NCBI GenBank assembly: GCA_016712885.1
Contig: JADJQF010000004.1
Coordinates: 620,001 to 684,000 of the forward strand
DNA: 64,000 bases
Direction: 5' to 3'
Source: Candidatus Flexicrinis proximus
GTDB taxonomy: Bacteria; Chloroflexota; Anaerolineae; Aggregatilineales; Phototrophicaceae
The notes under the pieces were generated by a model. The model had not been told where the DNA came from. It did not search any database and saw only the letters and a program-made list of their open reading frames with translations. The stretch's first letter is position 1. Every line of letters begins with the position of its first letter. This document shows, piece by piece, positions 18,171-27,147 of this stretch. Both the position numbers and the translations under genes were made by a program.

Positions 18171-20210
18171 CTAAGACTGCGCCCCGTCTCGCAGGCAGTC
18201 CCATGCCGCTCCGCGTGATTCATGGACCCACAGCGGCAGGCTGAAGTATCCGTGCTGTTCCGTGCGCCAGACGCCGCCGCGCGCGCGCTCGCCCGTAAGC
18301 AGGTTGCGCCACGTGCCCTCCGGTAGATAGTAAGTCACCCGGCCTTCCGCGTCGAATACCGGCGCGACCAACAGCGCTTCGCCCAGCATGTACTGCATGT
18401 CCAGCGGCCGGCAGTTGCGGTCCTCCGGAAACTCGAAAGCCATCGAACGCAGCATCGGCCAGCCGAACGTACTCGCCTCGCGCGCTGCATCCAGCAGGTA
18501 CGGCATCAGCCGCAGCTTGAGCTGGCTGAAGAATCGCAACACATCGACCGATTCCTCGCCGAACAGCCACGGCATCTTGGCCGCGCTGTTGCCGTGCAGT
18601 CGGCTGTGCGACGACAGCAACCCGAACGCCACCCAACGCTTGTACAGGTCGGGCGTCGCGCCGTCGTTGAACCCCGCGATGTCGTGGCTCCAATAGCCGA
18701 AGCCGCTTAGTCCCAGCGACAAGCCGCCGCGCAGCGTCTCCACCATCGACGGGTATGACGAACTGTTATCGCCGCCCCAGTGCACCGGAAATTTCTGCCC
18801 GCCCGCCGTCGCAGACCGCGCGAACACCACCGCGCCACCCTCGCCATGATACGCGGTCAGCAGGTCGAATACCGTCTTGTTGTACAGGTAGCTGTAGTAA
18901 TTGTGCATCCGCTCCGGGTCGCTGCCGTCGAAGTACACCACTGCGGTCGGGATGCGCTCGCCAAAATCCGTCTTGAACGCATCGACGCCCATGTCCAGCA
19001 GGGCGCGCAGCTTTTCCGTGTACCACGCGCACGCCGCCGGATTGGTGAAATCGACGAAGCCGATCCCGGCCTGCCAGTTATCCTCTTGGTACACGTCCCC
19101 GTCCGATGTCTTCACCAGATACCCGTGTTCCGCGCCTTCAGCGAACAGCGGCGAAGCTTCGGCGATATATGGGTTGATCCACACGCTCACTTTGATGCCT
19201 CTGGCCTTGATCCGCTTCAACATGCCAGCCGGATCAGGGAAGTTACGCGTGTCCCACAGGAAGCTGCACCACGTCAGCTCCTTCATCCAGAAACAGTCGA
19301 AATGGAACACGCTCACCGGGATACCGAGCGCTTCCATCCGCTCGATATTGGCGAAGATGTCCGCTTCGTTGTAATTGGTCGTGAACGAGGTCGACAGCCA
19401 CAGCCCGAACGACCACTTCGGCACGGCAGGCGGCCGCCCGCACAGCGCGCTGTACTGCGTCAGTGCGTCTTTCATCGTCGGGCCGCCGAACACGTAATAA
19501 TCCAGGCTGTGTCCCTCGGCACTAAACTGCACGCGACCGACATGGTGCGATGCTACCTCGAATCCGACCGCGCCCGGGTGGTTGACCAGCACGCCGTAAC
19601 CGGAACTCGTCACGTAAAATGGCACCGTCTTGTAGGCGTGTTCGCTGTCCGTCCCCCCGTCGACGTTCCACGAGTCGAGCGCTTGTCCGTTCTTGACGAA
19701 TGCTCCGAACCGCTCGCCTAACCCGTACACCGCTTCGCCGGGCTGCAGCGAGAGCTGTTCGCGCAGATACGATTTGCCGCCCTGCTTGAACAGGCCGGTT
19801 GCCTTCGCCTCGCTGCCGGTGATGGTCTCACCGCCGCGTTTGAATTCGAACTGCCAGGCACCGCTTTTCGGTACGCGCACGCACAGGCCACCTGCGTCGA
19901 GCCAGGTGTGTGTCTCGTCGCACCCCGTCGCAGCCGACTCGTTTCTCAGGCTGTAATCAAGGTCGAAGGCCGGTAATTTGCCGCGCTTGCCTTTGTGATG
20001 CCCGATCTGCACGCGGATTACCCCCGGCAGCGGGGAACTGAAGCGGGCTGTGAACAGCGATCCTTCGAGGTAGCTCCAGCGCCCCTGAATCTGGTGGCTG
20101 AAGCCTGTGACCGTCAGTACTTCGCCTTCGGCCGCGGTCTCCGTCACCGTAAGCGGATAGATCGCTTCCGTTCCGGGCAGCAGGCGCCAATGGCCTTCGT
20201 CGAATTTCAT
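18171..20210 (-). CDS. GH31 alpha-xylosidase (YicI type)
   Basis: A 679-residue GH31 enzyme closest in motif to E. coli YicI, which removes alpha-xylose from the non-reducing end of xyloglucan oligosaccharides. FKTDFGERIPTAVVYFDGSD contains the nucleophile Asp, and KFPVHWGGDNSSSY the acid/base Asp. GGLSLGLSGFGYWSHDI and the C-terminal beta domain are also present. It is about 90 residues shorter than YicI at the C-terminus. No signal peptide. It is followed by GH42 and GH29 on the same strand, consistent with stepwise side-chain removal. Confidence 0.93.
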   Translation of the reverse strand: MKFDEGHWRLLPGTEAIYPLTVTETAAEGEVLTVTGFSHQIQGRWSYLEGSLFTARFSSPLPGVIRVQIGHHKGKRGKLPAFDLDYSLRNESAATGCDETHTWLDAGGLCVRVPKSGAWQFEFKRGGETITGSEAKATGLFKQGGKSYLREQLSLQPGEAVYGLGERFGAFVKNGQALDSWNVDGGTDSEHAYKTVPFYVTSSGYGVLVNHPGAVGFEVASHHVGRVQFSAEGHSLDYYVFGGPTMKDALTQYSALCGRPPAVPKWSFGLWLSTSFTTNYNEADIFANIERMEALGIPVSVFHFDCFWMKELTWCSFLWDTRNFPDPAGMLKRIKARGIKVSVWINPYIAEASPLFAEGAEHGYLVKTSDGDVYQEDNWQAGIGFVDFTNPAACAWYTEKLRALLDMGVDAFKTDFGERIPTAVVYFDGSDPERMHNYYSYLYNKTVFDLLTAYHGEGGAVVFARSATAGGQKFPVHWGGDNSSSYPSMVETLRGGLSLGLSGFGYWSHDIAGFNDGATPDLYKRWVAFGLLSSHSRLHGNSAAKMPWLFGEESVDVLRFFSQLKLRLMPYLLDAAREASTFGWPMLRSMAFEFPEDRNCRPLDMQYMLGEALLVAPVFDAEGRVTYYLPEGTWRNLLTGERARGGVWRTEQHGYFSLPLWVHESRGAAWDCLRDGAQS

Positions 20211-20341
20211 AGTTGCTCCTTTGAGCCGGCAGCGTATCGAAGCTGGCTCTTGGTTCTCGTCCGATTTCCCATAGAAGGCATTTCACTGTGAAATGGCTTC
20301 TCCGTGTACGACCGTATCCGCGTTTTTGCTGCACTTCTTCC

Positions 20342-21386
20342 TTACGTTGTCAGTTCCGTTTCGGCGATCACGCCGCGTAACGCCAGCGATTCCGCGAAGT
20401 GGCAAGCGACTGCCCGGTCTGTTTCGTCGGCCATCCTGACCGTGGTCAGCGCGGGCCGTTCGTTTGCGCACACCGGCTTCGCATACCGGCAGCGCGGGTG
20501 GAAATAACATCCGCCAGGCGGGTTGGCCGGGTCGGCGATTTCACCTTCAAGCCTGATCCGACGCCCTTTATCGCGCAGCCGCGGATTGTGGATCGGCACT
20601 GCCGACAGCAGCGCTTCCGTATAAGGGTGCTTCGGTTTCGCATACAGCGACGTCGCCTCTGCCGTTTCGGCCAGTTGGCCGACATACATCACGTTCACGC
20701 GGTCGCAAATGTGCCGCACGACGCTCAGATCATGCGCGATAAACAGGTATGTCAGTCCCAGTTCGTTCTGCAAATCCTTGAGCAGGTTCAGGATTTGTGC
20801 CCGGATCGACACATCCAGCGCCGAGATCGCCTCGTCGGCCACGATCAGCCGCGGGTTGGTGGCCAGTGCCCGCGCGATGCCGATGCGCTGCCGTTCGCCG
20901 CCGCTGAACGCGTGTGGATAGCGTTTCATGTATTCCGGCCGCAGCCCGACGCGCTGCAGCAGCGTTGCCACGCGGTCCTGCAGTTCGCTCCCCGCCGACA
21001 GCCCATTCACCGTCAGCACTTCGCTGACGATTTCGAAGACCGTCATGCGCGGGTTGAGCGACGCGTATGGGTCCTGGAAGATCATGCGGATTTCCTGCCG
21101 GTACGGCCGCAGCGCCTGCCGGTCCATCGTCGCCAGATCGACGGTCTTGCCGTCCTTCGTGTGGTAGAGAATCTGTCCGCCGGTCGGTGTAGACCCGTAC
21201 GATGCAGCGCCCGAGCGTGGTCTTGCCGCAGCCGCTCTCGCCGACCAGCCCCAGCGTCTCCCCCCGCATGAGGGTGAAACTCACGTCGTCGACTGCCTTC
21301 ACGGTACTCACGTCCCGCCCCAGCAGTCCGCGCTTGCGCGTGAACCACATCCGCAGATTCTTGACTTGGAGTAAGGGTTCGCTCAT
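20342..21386 (-). pseudogene. Opp/Dpp-type ABC transporter ATPase (OppF-like), frameshifted
   Basis: The N-terminal part is read from 21386: LLQVKNLRMWFTRKRG and Walker A GLVGESGCGKTTLGRC. After VRVYT, near 21180-21190, the frame changes. The other frame gives TGGQILYHTKDGKTVDLATM and then the Q-loop RMIFQDPYASLNPRMT, the signature AFSGGERQRIGIARAL, Walker B RLIVADEAISALDV and the C-terminal oligopeptide-type extension with PRCRYAKPVC. One inserted base (or two missing) explains it; the intact protein would be ~348 residues. Its start overlaps the OppD stop by four bases. Either a recent mutation or a sequence error. Confidence 0.88.
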
Positions 21387-22432
21387 GCTGTCCCCACGGG
21401 TACTTTCGCCGTAAACTGCGCGGCGTACTTTGCGTCATATATCAGACACCGCGCCGCCTGGCCGTCGCCAACCGCAAACGACTCCGGCGTTACCACATCG
21501 CACAGCCCTTTGATCCGCTGCGCGCACCGCGTATGGAATACACACCCCCGTGGCCGGTTTAGCGCCGACGGCACGATTCCTTCGATCGGACGGAGTCGCG
21601 TCCGTACCGCGCCGATTGTCGGGATCGACGCCAGCAGCGCGCGTGTATAAGGATGGGCCGGCGCGTTGAAGATCGTGTCGACATCGCCCGACTCGACCAC
21701 TTTCCCCAGATACATCACCGCCACGTCGTCGGCAATCTCCGCCACCACGCCCAGATCATGCGTGATGAACAGCAGCGCCATGCCGAAGTCCGCCTGCAGC
21801 TGCCGCATCAGGTCCAGAATCTGCGCCTGTGTTGTCACATCCAGCGCCGTGGTCGGCTCGTCCGCGATCAGCAGTTTAGGGTTGCACGACAGCGCCATCG
21901 CGATCATGCACCGCTGAAGCATGCCGCCGCTCATCCTGAACGGGAACTCGTTGATTCGCGTCTCCGGCTTCGGGATGCCCACCCGCCGCAGCAGTTCGAC
22001 CGCGCGATTGTTCGCCTCGGCCTTCGACACGTCGTTATGCAGCCGTATCGCCTCGACAATTTGGTTGCCGACGGTGTACATCGGGCTGAGCGAGGTCATC
22101 GGCTCCTGGAAAATCATCGCTATTTCCCCGCCGCGGATGCTCCGTATTGCCGCGCCGTTCGGTTTCAGCGCCGTGATCTCAATCGCCTCCCGCCCGCCGG
22201 TCTCCGCCGGCTTATGGTAGGTGATCGTCCCGCCGGCCACTTTGCCCGGATGGTGGACGATGCCCAGAATCGCCCGTGCCGCGACGCTCTTGCCGCTGCC
22301 GCTTTCCCCGACCACGCACAGCGTCTTCCCCCGTGCGATGTTGTACGTTACGCCGTCCACCGCCTTGACGACGCCCTCGCCGGTCGTGAAGTGGACCTTC
22401 AGATCGTTGACTTCCAGCAGCGCGTCACTCAT
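21383..22432 (-). CDS. Opp/Dpp-type ABC transporter ATPase (OppD-like)
   Basis: First ATPase of the second importer, 349 residues. Walker A VVGESGSGKSVAAR, Q-loop AMIFQEPMTSL, signature FRMSGGMLQRCMIAMAL, Walker B LLIADEPTTALDV, and a C-terminal substrate-family extension with a Cys cluster (PRGCVFHTRCAQRIKGLC) that may bind an Fe-S cluster as in other members. Overlaps the start of the frameshifted OppF-like gene. Energises the DppB/DppC-like channel encoded upstream. Confidence 0.93.
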   Translation of the reverse strand: MSDALLEVNDLKVHFTTGEGVVKAVDGVTYNIARGKTLCVVGESGSGKSVAARAILGIVHHPGKVAGGTITYHKPAETGGREAIEITALKPNGAAIRSIRGGEIAMIFQEPMTSLSPMYTVGNQIVEAIRLHNDVSKAEANNRAVELLRRVGIPKPETRINEFPFRMSGGMLQRCMIAMALSCNPKLLIADEPTTALDVTTQAQILDLMRQLQADFGMALLFITHDLGVVAEIADDVAVMYLGKVVESGDVDTIFNAPAHPYTRALLASIPTIGAVRTRLRPIEGIVPSALNRPRGCVFHTRCAQRIKGLCDVVTPESFAVGDGQAARCLIYDAKYAAQFTAKVPVGTA

Positions 22433-22517
22433 CGTATGCCTTTACCATCTGATTCCCTCGTCCATTGTGGGCGAGAAGCCTGAGGTGGAGGATTTCGCTT
22501 CTCACGCTCGACTCCGC

Positions 22518-23708
22518 TCACGCATGATACGGGTCGGCGGCGTCGCGCAGGCCGTCACCCAGGAAATTGAACGAAAGCACGGTAATCACCACCGCCAGCC
22601 CTGGCAGCAGCAGCCACGGGGTATTGGCGATCGCCGCGATGTCCATCGACTCATGTAGCATCACGCCCCAGCTCACCACCGGCTGTCGCAGCCCCAACCC
22701 GAGGAAGCTCAACGCCGTCTCGCCCAGGATCATACCGGGGATCGCCAGTGTGGCCGACGCGATGACGTGGCTCATAAACGACGGCAGCATGTGGCGCATG
22801 ATGATGCGCCGCCGCGGCACGCCGTCCAGCTCCGCCGCCACCACGAAATCCTCCTCGCGCAGCGATAGGAACTTGCCGCGCACCACGCGTGCCATCCCCG
22901 TCCAGCCCAGCAGCGACAGAATCACCGTGATGCCGAAATATACCCAGATTGGATCCCAGCGCGGCGGGACAGCCGTCGCCAGTGCCATCCACAGCGGAAT
23001 ATCCGGGATCGACCTCAGCACTTCGATGATGCGCTGGATCAGGTTGTCCACCCATCCGCCCACCAGTCCCGATAGTCCGCCGAGGAATATGCCCAGCACC
23101 AGGCTCAGGAACACGCCGACCAGCCCGACCGACAGCGAGACCTGCGAGCCGTAGATCAGCCGGGTCAGCATATCCCGCCCGACATCGTCTGCTCCGAACG
23201 GGTAAAAGGCGTCGCCCTTGTTGATCGGCCCGAAGAAATGCACGTCCCACTCGATGTACAGCTTATTGAGAATCGGGATGGGCAGCCCGTGCAGGCCGAT
23301 CTTGTACGGCTCGCCCCGCACCAGGAACGCCAGCGGGATTTTGTCTTCGAAATTAACGGCGAACGTCCGCCGGTAGGTCAGCGGGTCGGTTTCGAGCTTG
23401 TAGCCGTACACAAACGGCCCGAACGTCCCGTTGTCGACCCACTGAATCGTCTGCGGCGGCGCGGCCACATACCCGCTTTTGAATTTGTCGGTCAGCGAAG
23501 GCGCGAAAAATCCGGCGAACACCGCTACGGTATACATGACGAGGATAATCACCAGACTGACCATCGCCAGCTTGTGCCGCTTGAACTTCCACCACATCAG
23601 CCGCCACTGCGAGGCGATCACAATGCGCGGTTCGCCCTCTTGCTCGACTGGCGGCAGTGTCCCTGCAAGTACTGCGCTGTCAGTAGGTTCCATCATTTCT
23701 TCCGCCAT
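22518..23708 (-). CDS. Opp/Dpp-type ABC transporter permease (DppC-like)
   Basis: A 396-residue permease, longer than usual because a ~100-residue extracytoplasmic insertion follows the first helix. Family marks are FYPFGADDVGRDMLTRLIYG (conserved GTDxxGRDxxSR motif), LGIFLGGLSGLVGGWVDN, and the EAA-like RMARVVRGK / DFVVAAELDGVPRRRI loop. The C-terminus VVITVLSFNFLGDGLRDAADPYHA is classical. Gene order oppA-oppB-oppC-oppD-oppF is conserved. Confidence 0.93.
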   Translation of the reverse strand: MAEEMMEPTDSAVLAGTLPPVEQEGEPRIVIASQWRLMWWKFKRHKLAMVSLVIILVMYTVAVFAGFFAPSLTDKFKSGYVAAPPQTIQWVDNGTFGPFVYGYKLETDPLTYRRTFAVNFEDKIPLAFLVRGEPYKIGLHGLPIPILNKLYIEWDVHFFGPINKGDAFYPFGADDVGRDMLTRLIYGSQVSLSVGLVGVFLSLVLGIFLGGLSGLVGGWVDNLIQRIIEVLRSIPDIPLWMALATAVPPRWDPIWVYFGITVILSLLGWTGMARVVRGKFLSLREEDFVVAAELDGVPRRRIIMRHMLPSFMSHVIASATLAIPGMILGETALSFLGLGLRQPVVSWGVMLHESMDIAAIANTPWLLLPGLAVVITVLSFNFLGDGLRDAADPYHA

Positions 23709-23769
23709 CTTCGTGCATCTCTGTGGTCGTTAGCGTCGGTTGGATAAGGCTGATGCTCTGGATGTTCGC

Positions 23770-24762
23770 TCAACTGAGCCGGATGCGTGGGTCGAGCCAC
23801 GCCAGCAGAATGTCCGAAATCAGCGTGCCGATGATCGTCATCAGGCTCAGCAGCATCAGGAATCCCGCCGCGAGGAACATATCCTCCTGCAACAGCGAGT
23901 TCAGCAGGATCGGGCCGCTGGTCGGTAAGTTCAATACAATCGACACCAGCGCTTCCCCCGCAATCAGCCCCGGCAGCACCCATGAGATGCTGCTCACGAA
24001 CGGGTTCATCGCCTGTCGCAGCGGATACTTGATCAGCAGCTTCCACTCCGGCATGCCCTTGGCGCGCGCCGTCTCGACATACGGCTTATGCAGTTCGTCC
24101 AGCAGGTTTGCCCGCATCACGCGGATCAGCCCCGCCGTCCCCCCGATGCCGATGATGATCATCGGAATCCATAAGTGCCGCATCAGGTCGAAGACTTTCT
24201 CAATCGTCCACGGTGCGTTCTCGAACTCGCGTGAGAACAGCCCTGTCAGGCTCGCCCCGCCGTACTTGAACGAGAGGAACAGCAGCACCAGCGCCACCAG
24301 GAACCCCGGCGTCGCCAGCCCCAGGAACCCGATGAAGCTGAAAAAATAATCAGCCAGGCTGTATTGGCGTACCGCCGAAAGCACGCCAATCGGCAGCGCC
24401 ACCATCCAGGTGAACACGAACGCCGAGATCGACACCACCAGCGTCATCCCCATTCGGTCGCCGATCATCTTTTCGGAAGGCTCGTTATACTGGAACGAAT
24501 AGCCGAAGTCGCCCTTCAGCAGGATGTTCCCCATCCACTTGGCGTACTGCACGTAGACGGGCTGGTTCAGTCCGTAACGGTCACGCATCGCCTGCTCGAA
24601 CTGCGGCGACCACGTCGATGAGCCGGACTGGTTGCGCATGCTCTCGATCATATTCGTCACATAATCGCCTTCGGGAAGCTGGATCGTCGCAAAAACCAGC
24701 AGCGATATGATAAACATGGTCGGCACGACATATAGCAGTCGCTTCAAGACGTATTTCAACAT
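23770..24762 (-). CDS. Opp/Dpp-type ABC transporter permease (DppB-like)
   Basis: A 330-residue permease starting MLKYVLKRLLYVVPTMFIIS, typical of DppB/OppB. It contains six helices and the cytoplasmic loop YVETARAKGMPEWKLLIKY that contacts the ATPases. ATG at 24762 follows GGGG by nine bases; six extra residues upstream (from 24780) look untranslated. It precedes the DppC-like gene by 61 bases. Confidence 0.93.
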   Translation of the reverse strand: MLKYVLKRLLYVVPTMFIISLLVFATIQLPEGDYVTNMIESMRNQSGSSTWSPQFEQAMRDRYGLNQPVYVQYAKWMGNILLKGDFGYSFQYNEPSEKMIGDRMGMTLVVSISAFVFTWMVALPIGVLSAVRQYSLADYFFSFIGFLGLATPGFLVALVLLFLSFKYGGASLTGLFSREFENAPWTIEKVFDLMRHLWIPMIIIGIGGTAGLIRVMRANLLDELHKPYVETARAKGMPEWKLLIKYPLRQAMNPFVSSISWVLPGLIAGEALVSIVLNLPTSGPILLNSLLQEDMFLAAGFLMLLSLMTIIGTLISDILLAWLDPRIRLS

Positions 24763-24932
24763 AAGAAAGTCCCCGTGCAATAAGATTTTGTGGAATTGTG
24801 TAACCCGCGGGTGCTGCCAGACTTGGCTGCCGCACGTCCCGTTTCGGCTTCAGCCGGATTGTAACGCGTCCATCTGGTCAACAGGGCAGAGGGGAGAAGA
24901 AATCCCCTCTGCCTGCTCTGTCTCTTAGGTGC

Positions 24933-26879
24933 TTACTCTGCCTTGAAGAACCACTGCTCCGGGAAGGCGATGGCCGGCCCACCCATGTTCCAACCGCTGA
25001 CCCAGGCTTCCGGCACGTTGCCCAACTGGGCATTCAACGGACGGTAAGCGTCGGTCGCGCTGCTGATGCCGATGACCCAGAACTGGTCAGCCGCAAATTG
25101 CAGGACTTCCTTCATCAGGCTAATGCGCTCTTCCGAGGTCGGCGCCTGCAGCACGCTCTGATACTTGGCGATGTGGTCCTGAATTTCCTGCGGCGGTACG
25201 ACGCCAGCCGGATTGTTCGGTTCCAGCCACGAGATCGCCCAGGCGTTGGCATAGATGCCCTGACCATGGATCGGGACGAAATAGCGCGGGTCGGTGATTG
25301 CGGTGATGCCATAACCGCCTTCGCCCGTGAAGATCGTTGCTTCCATGCTGTTATCGTTGCGGCGTTCCGTCCATACGGTGTTGTCCACTACGTCGACGAT
25401 CAGGTCGACGCCGACCGCTGCGTAATAGCCCTTCAGCAGTTCGGCCACGTCCGCGAAGCGCAGACCGTAGTCGCCGCTCTGTACGGTCATCACGACCGAC
25501 AGTTTTTCACCAGTGGCCGGGTTGATGCGCCAGCCATCCGCGTCCTTGTCCGGCAGAACCTTGTCAAGGGCTTCGTTCGCCAGGTCCACGTTGTATTCCA
25601 GGTACTGCGTGCTCAACTGCTCGTTGTACAGCGGCGATGCCTCGACCGGCGAAACCTGCCGCGGCGTGCCCTGGCCAAAGTACACCGTGTCGATCACTTC
25701 CTGCCGGTTGATCGCGTGCGACATGCCGATGCGGAAGTCCTTCTGTGCGAAAACTTCGCCCAGCGCCGGGTGGGTAATATTGAAGTGGATGCTGACCTGA
25801 CCGCCGCCTTCGCTCAGGTTGCGGTAGACCTTCAGCCCCGACTGCGCTTCGTTGTCGAAGAACAGCGAGCGCTGTTCGTTGGTGGTGTTCGCCATCGTGT
25901 CGAATCCGCCGTCCAGCACGTCTACCAGCATCGTCTGGTCGTCCTGGTACAGCGTGCCGACGATCCGGTCGATGTAAGGCAGCTGGTTGCCCGCCGTGTC
26001 AACCCAGTAGTAATACGGGTTGCGTTCCGCAACGAACTGCGTGCCGGTACCCAACGCTTCCGTATAAATCCACGGGTGCATGGTGGGATAAGCCAGGTCG
26101 CGGCTGATGACCGACTGGTCAGTGCCGGGGCCGACGGCCGAGTGCGACTGGAACAGCGATACCCAGTCTTCCGCGCCCTCGGTCTCCGCGATCAGCGCGT
26201 CGATGCCGTCGGGGTTGTAATCGATATGGAACTGCTGCAGGTAATGCTTCGGCGCCGTGACCAATTCCCAGCCGGGCCAGCCGCACATATTCAGCAGAAA
26301 CATGCCGTATGGCACGTCGAACTTGATCACGAATGTCAGCTCGTCGATCTTCTCGAACACCGGCGGGGTGCCGCTCGGCGTCAGCCAGCCGTTCGGGAAC
26401 TGGCCGCCGTTCAGCTCTTCGTTGCCCATGATGTCTTCAATCGCGAACTGGACATCGTCCGCGGTGAAAGGTACGCCGTCGGACCATTTGACGCCTTCAC
26501 GCAGGTGGAACGTGTAGGTGGTCGCGTCCTCGCTCACATCCACGCTCTCGGCAATGTTCGGGCGCCAGTCCGAGTACGTCTCGTCCCAGGTGACCAGACC
26601 CTTCCAGAAGGTGAAGAAGACCATCTGCGCGGCCCAGAACGAATCGCCCACGAACGGATCTTTGAAGTCGCCGCCGTAGGTGCCAATTTCCGACCAGGGC
26701 AGGTCGATGACGCGTGGGTTGGCTGGAAGCCGTTCCGCGACCGGGGGCAGTGTTCCCGCCGCCACACGCTCTGCGAGCATCGGCGACTCACTGAACTGCA
26801 TTTCCTGGGCGGCAAGGCTGCCGGACAACAAGCTGATGACTAAAGCGATAGCGATCCAAAACGCACTGCGGTGTTTCAT
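24933..26879 (-). CDS. Opp/Dpp-type ABC transporter substrate-binding protein (SBP_bac_5)
   Basis: A 648-residue extracellular binding protein of cluster C with a Sec signal (FWIAIALVISLLSGSLAA) and no lipobox Cys. The mature region shows WRPNIAESVDVSEDATTYTF and LREGVKWSDGVPFTADDV, the hallmark of this family. The large size and position between glycoside hydrolases and a LacI regulator suggest it binds oligosaccharides, as several Thermotoga proteins of this cluster do, rather than peptides; that is inference. AGGAGGT lies eight bases before the ATG. A promoter with an operator-like palindrome lies upstream. Confidence 0.92.
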   Translation of the reverse strand: MKHRSAFWIAIALVISLLSGSLAAQEMQFSESPMLAERVAAGTLPPVAERLPANPRVIDLPWSEIGTYGGDFKDPFVGDSFWAAQMVFFTFWKGLVTWDETYSDWRPNIAESVDVSEDATTYTFHLREGVKWSDGVPFTADDVQFAIEDIMGNEELNGGQFPNGWLTPSGTPPVFEKIDELTFVIKFDVPYGMFLLNMCGWPGWELVTAPKHYLQQFHIDYNPDGIDALIAETEGAEDWVSLFQSHSAVGPGTDQSVISRDLAYPTMHPWIYTEALGTGTQFVAERNPYYYWVDTAGNQLPYIDRIVGTLYQDDQTMLVDVLDGGFDTMANTTNEQRSLFFDNEAQSGLKVYRNLSEGGGQVSIHFNITHPALGEVFAQKDFRIGMSHAINRQEVIDTVYFGQGTPRQVSPVEASPLYNEQLSTQYLEYNVDLANEALDKVLPDKDADGWRINPATGEKLSVVMTVQSGDYGLRFADVAELLKGYYAAVGVDLIVDVVDNTVWTERRNDNSMEATIFTGEGGYGITAITDPRYFVPIHGQGIYANAWAISWLEPNNPAGVVPPQEIQDHIAKYQSVLQAPTSEERISLMKEVLQFAADQFWVIGISSATDAYRPLNAQLGNVPEAWVSGWNMGGPAIAFPEQWFFKAE

Positions 26880-26951
26880 ATACCTGACCTCCTGTAAAAC
26901 CTAATTTGACCCCGTGTCGACCAATCAGCAGTCCTTGAATGTATCGCTGAT

Positions 26952-26965
26952 TGTGAACAGTCACA
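26952..26965. promoter_or_regulatory. operator-like site 1, TGTGA-N4-TCACA
   Basis: TGTGAACAGTCACA. It lies directly downstream of the -10 box of the binding-protein promoter, where a repressor would block transcription start. It is one of three similar sites in the 268-base divergent region and a candidate target of the LacI-family regulator. Confidence 0.6.
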
Positions 26966-26968
26966 TGA

Positions 26969-26998
26969 TATATACTATGCGATCTGGCAAAATTGCAA
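26969..26998 (-). promoter_or_regulatory. probable promoter of the Opp-type binding-protein operon
   Basis: On the minus strand TTGCAA (26998-26993) and TATATA (26974-26969) are separated by 18 bases, with operator-like site 1 immediately downstream and a strong ribosome site before the ATG at 26879. Confidence 0.55.
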
Positions 26999-27037
26999 CA
27001 AATTGCCTGGACTTTTTTCGGTCATTTTGATTCTTCC

Positions 27038-27051
27038 TGTGACAATTCACA
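27038..27051. promoter_or_regulatory. operator-like site 2, TGTGA-N4-TCACA
   Basis: TGTGACAATTCACA, perfect 5-bp arms with a four-base centre. Lies upstream of the regulator gene, 86 bases from site 1 and 55 from site 3. Confidence 0.6.
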
Positions 27052-27092
27052 CTCTGTTGTCTTTTTTTTGGCGCCGCATATGCTTGTATTCC

Positions 27093-27106
27093 AGTGAAAA
27101 GTCACA
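27093..27106. promoter_or_regulatory. operator-like site 3, AGTGA-N4-TCACA
   Basis: AGTGAAAAGTCACA, one mismatch from the arms of sites 1 and 2. Forty-two bases upstream of the LacI-family start codon, compatible with autoregulation. Confidence 0.55.
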
Positions 27107-27147
27107 TATAGTTGCACATTATTTACTGCTTCCTGTTGTCAGTTGCC

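Noticed and set aside
26952..27106. CRP-type sites in the lacI/Opp divergent region
   Set aside because: Arms TGTGA/TCACA match CRP, but the spacing is four rather than six bases and no cAMP system is visible; a LacI-family operator is more likely.
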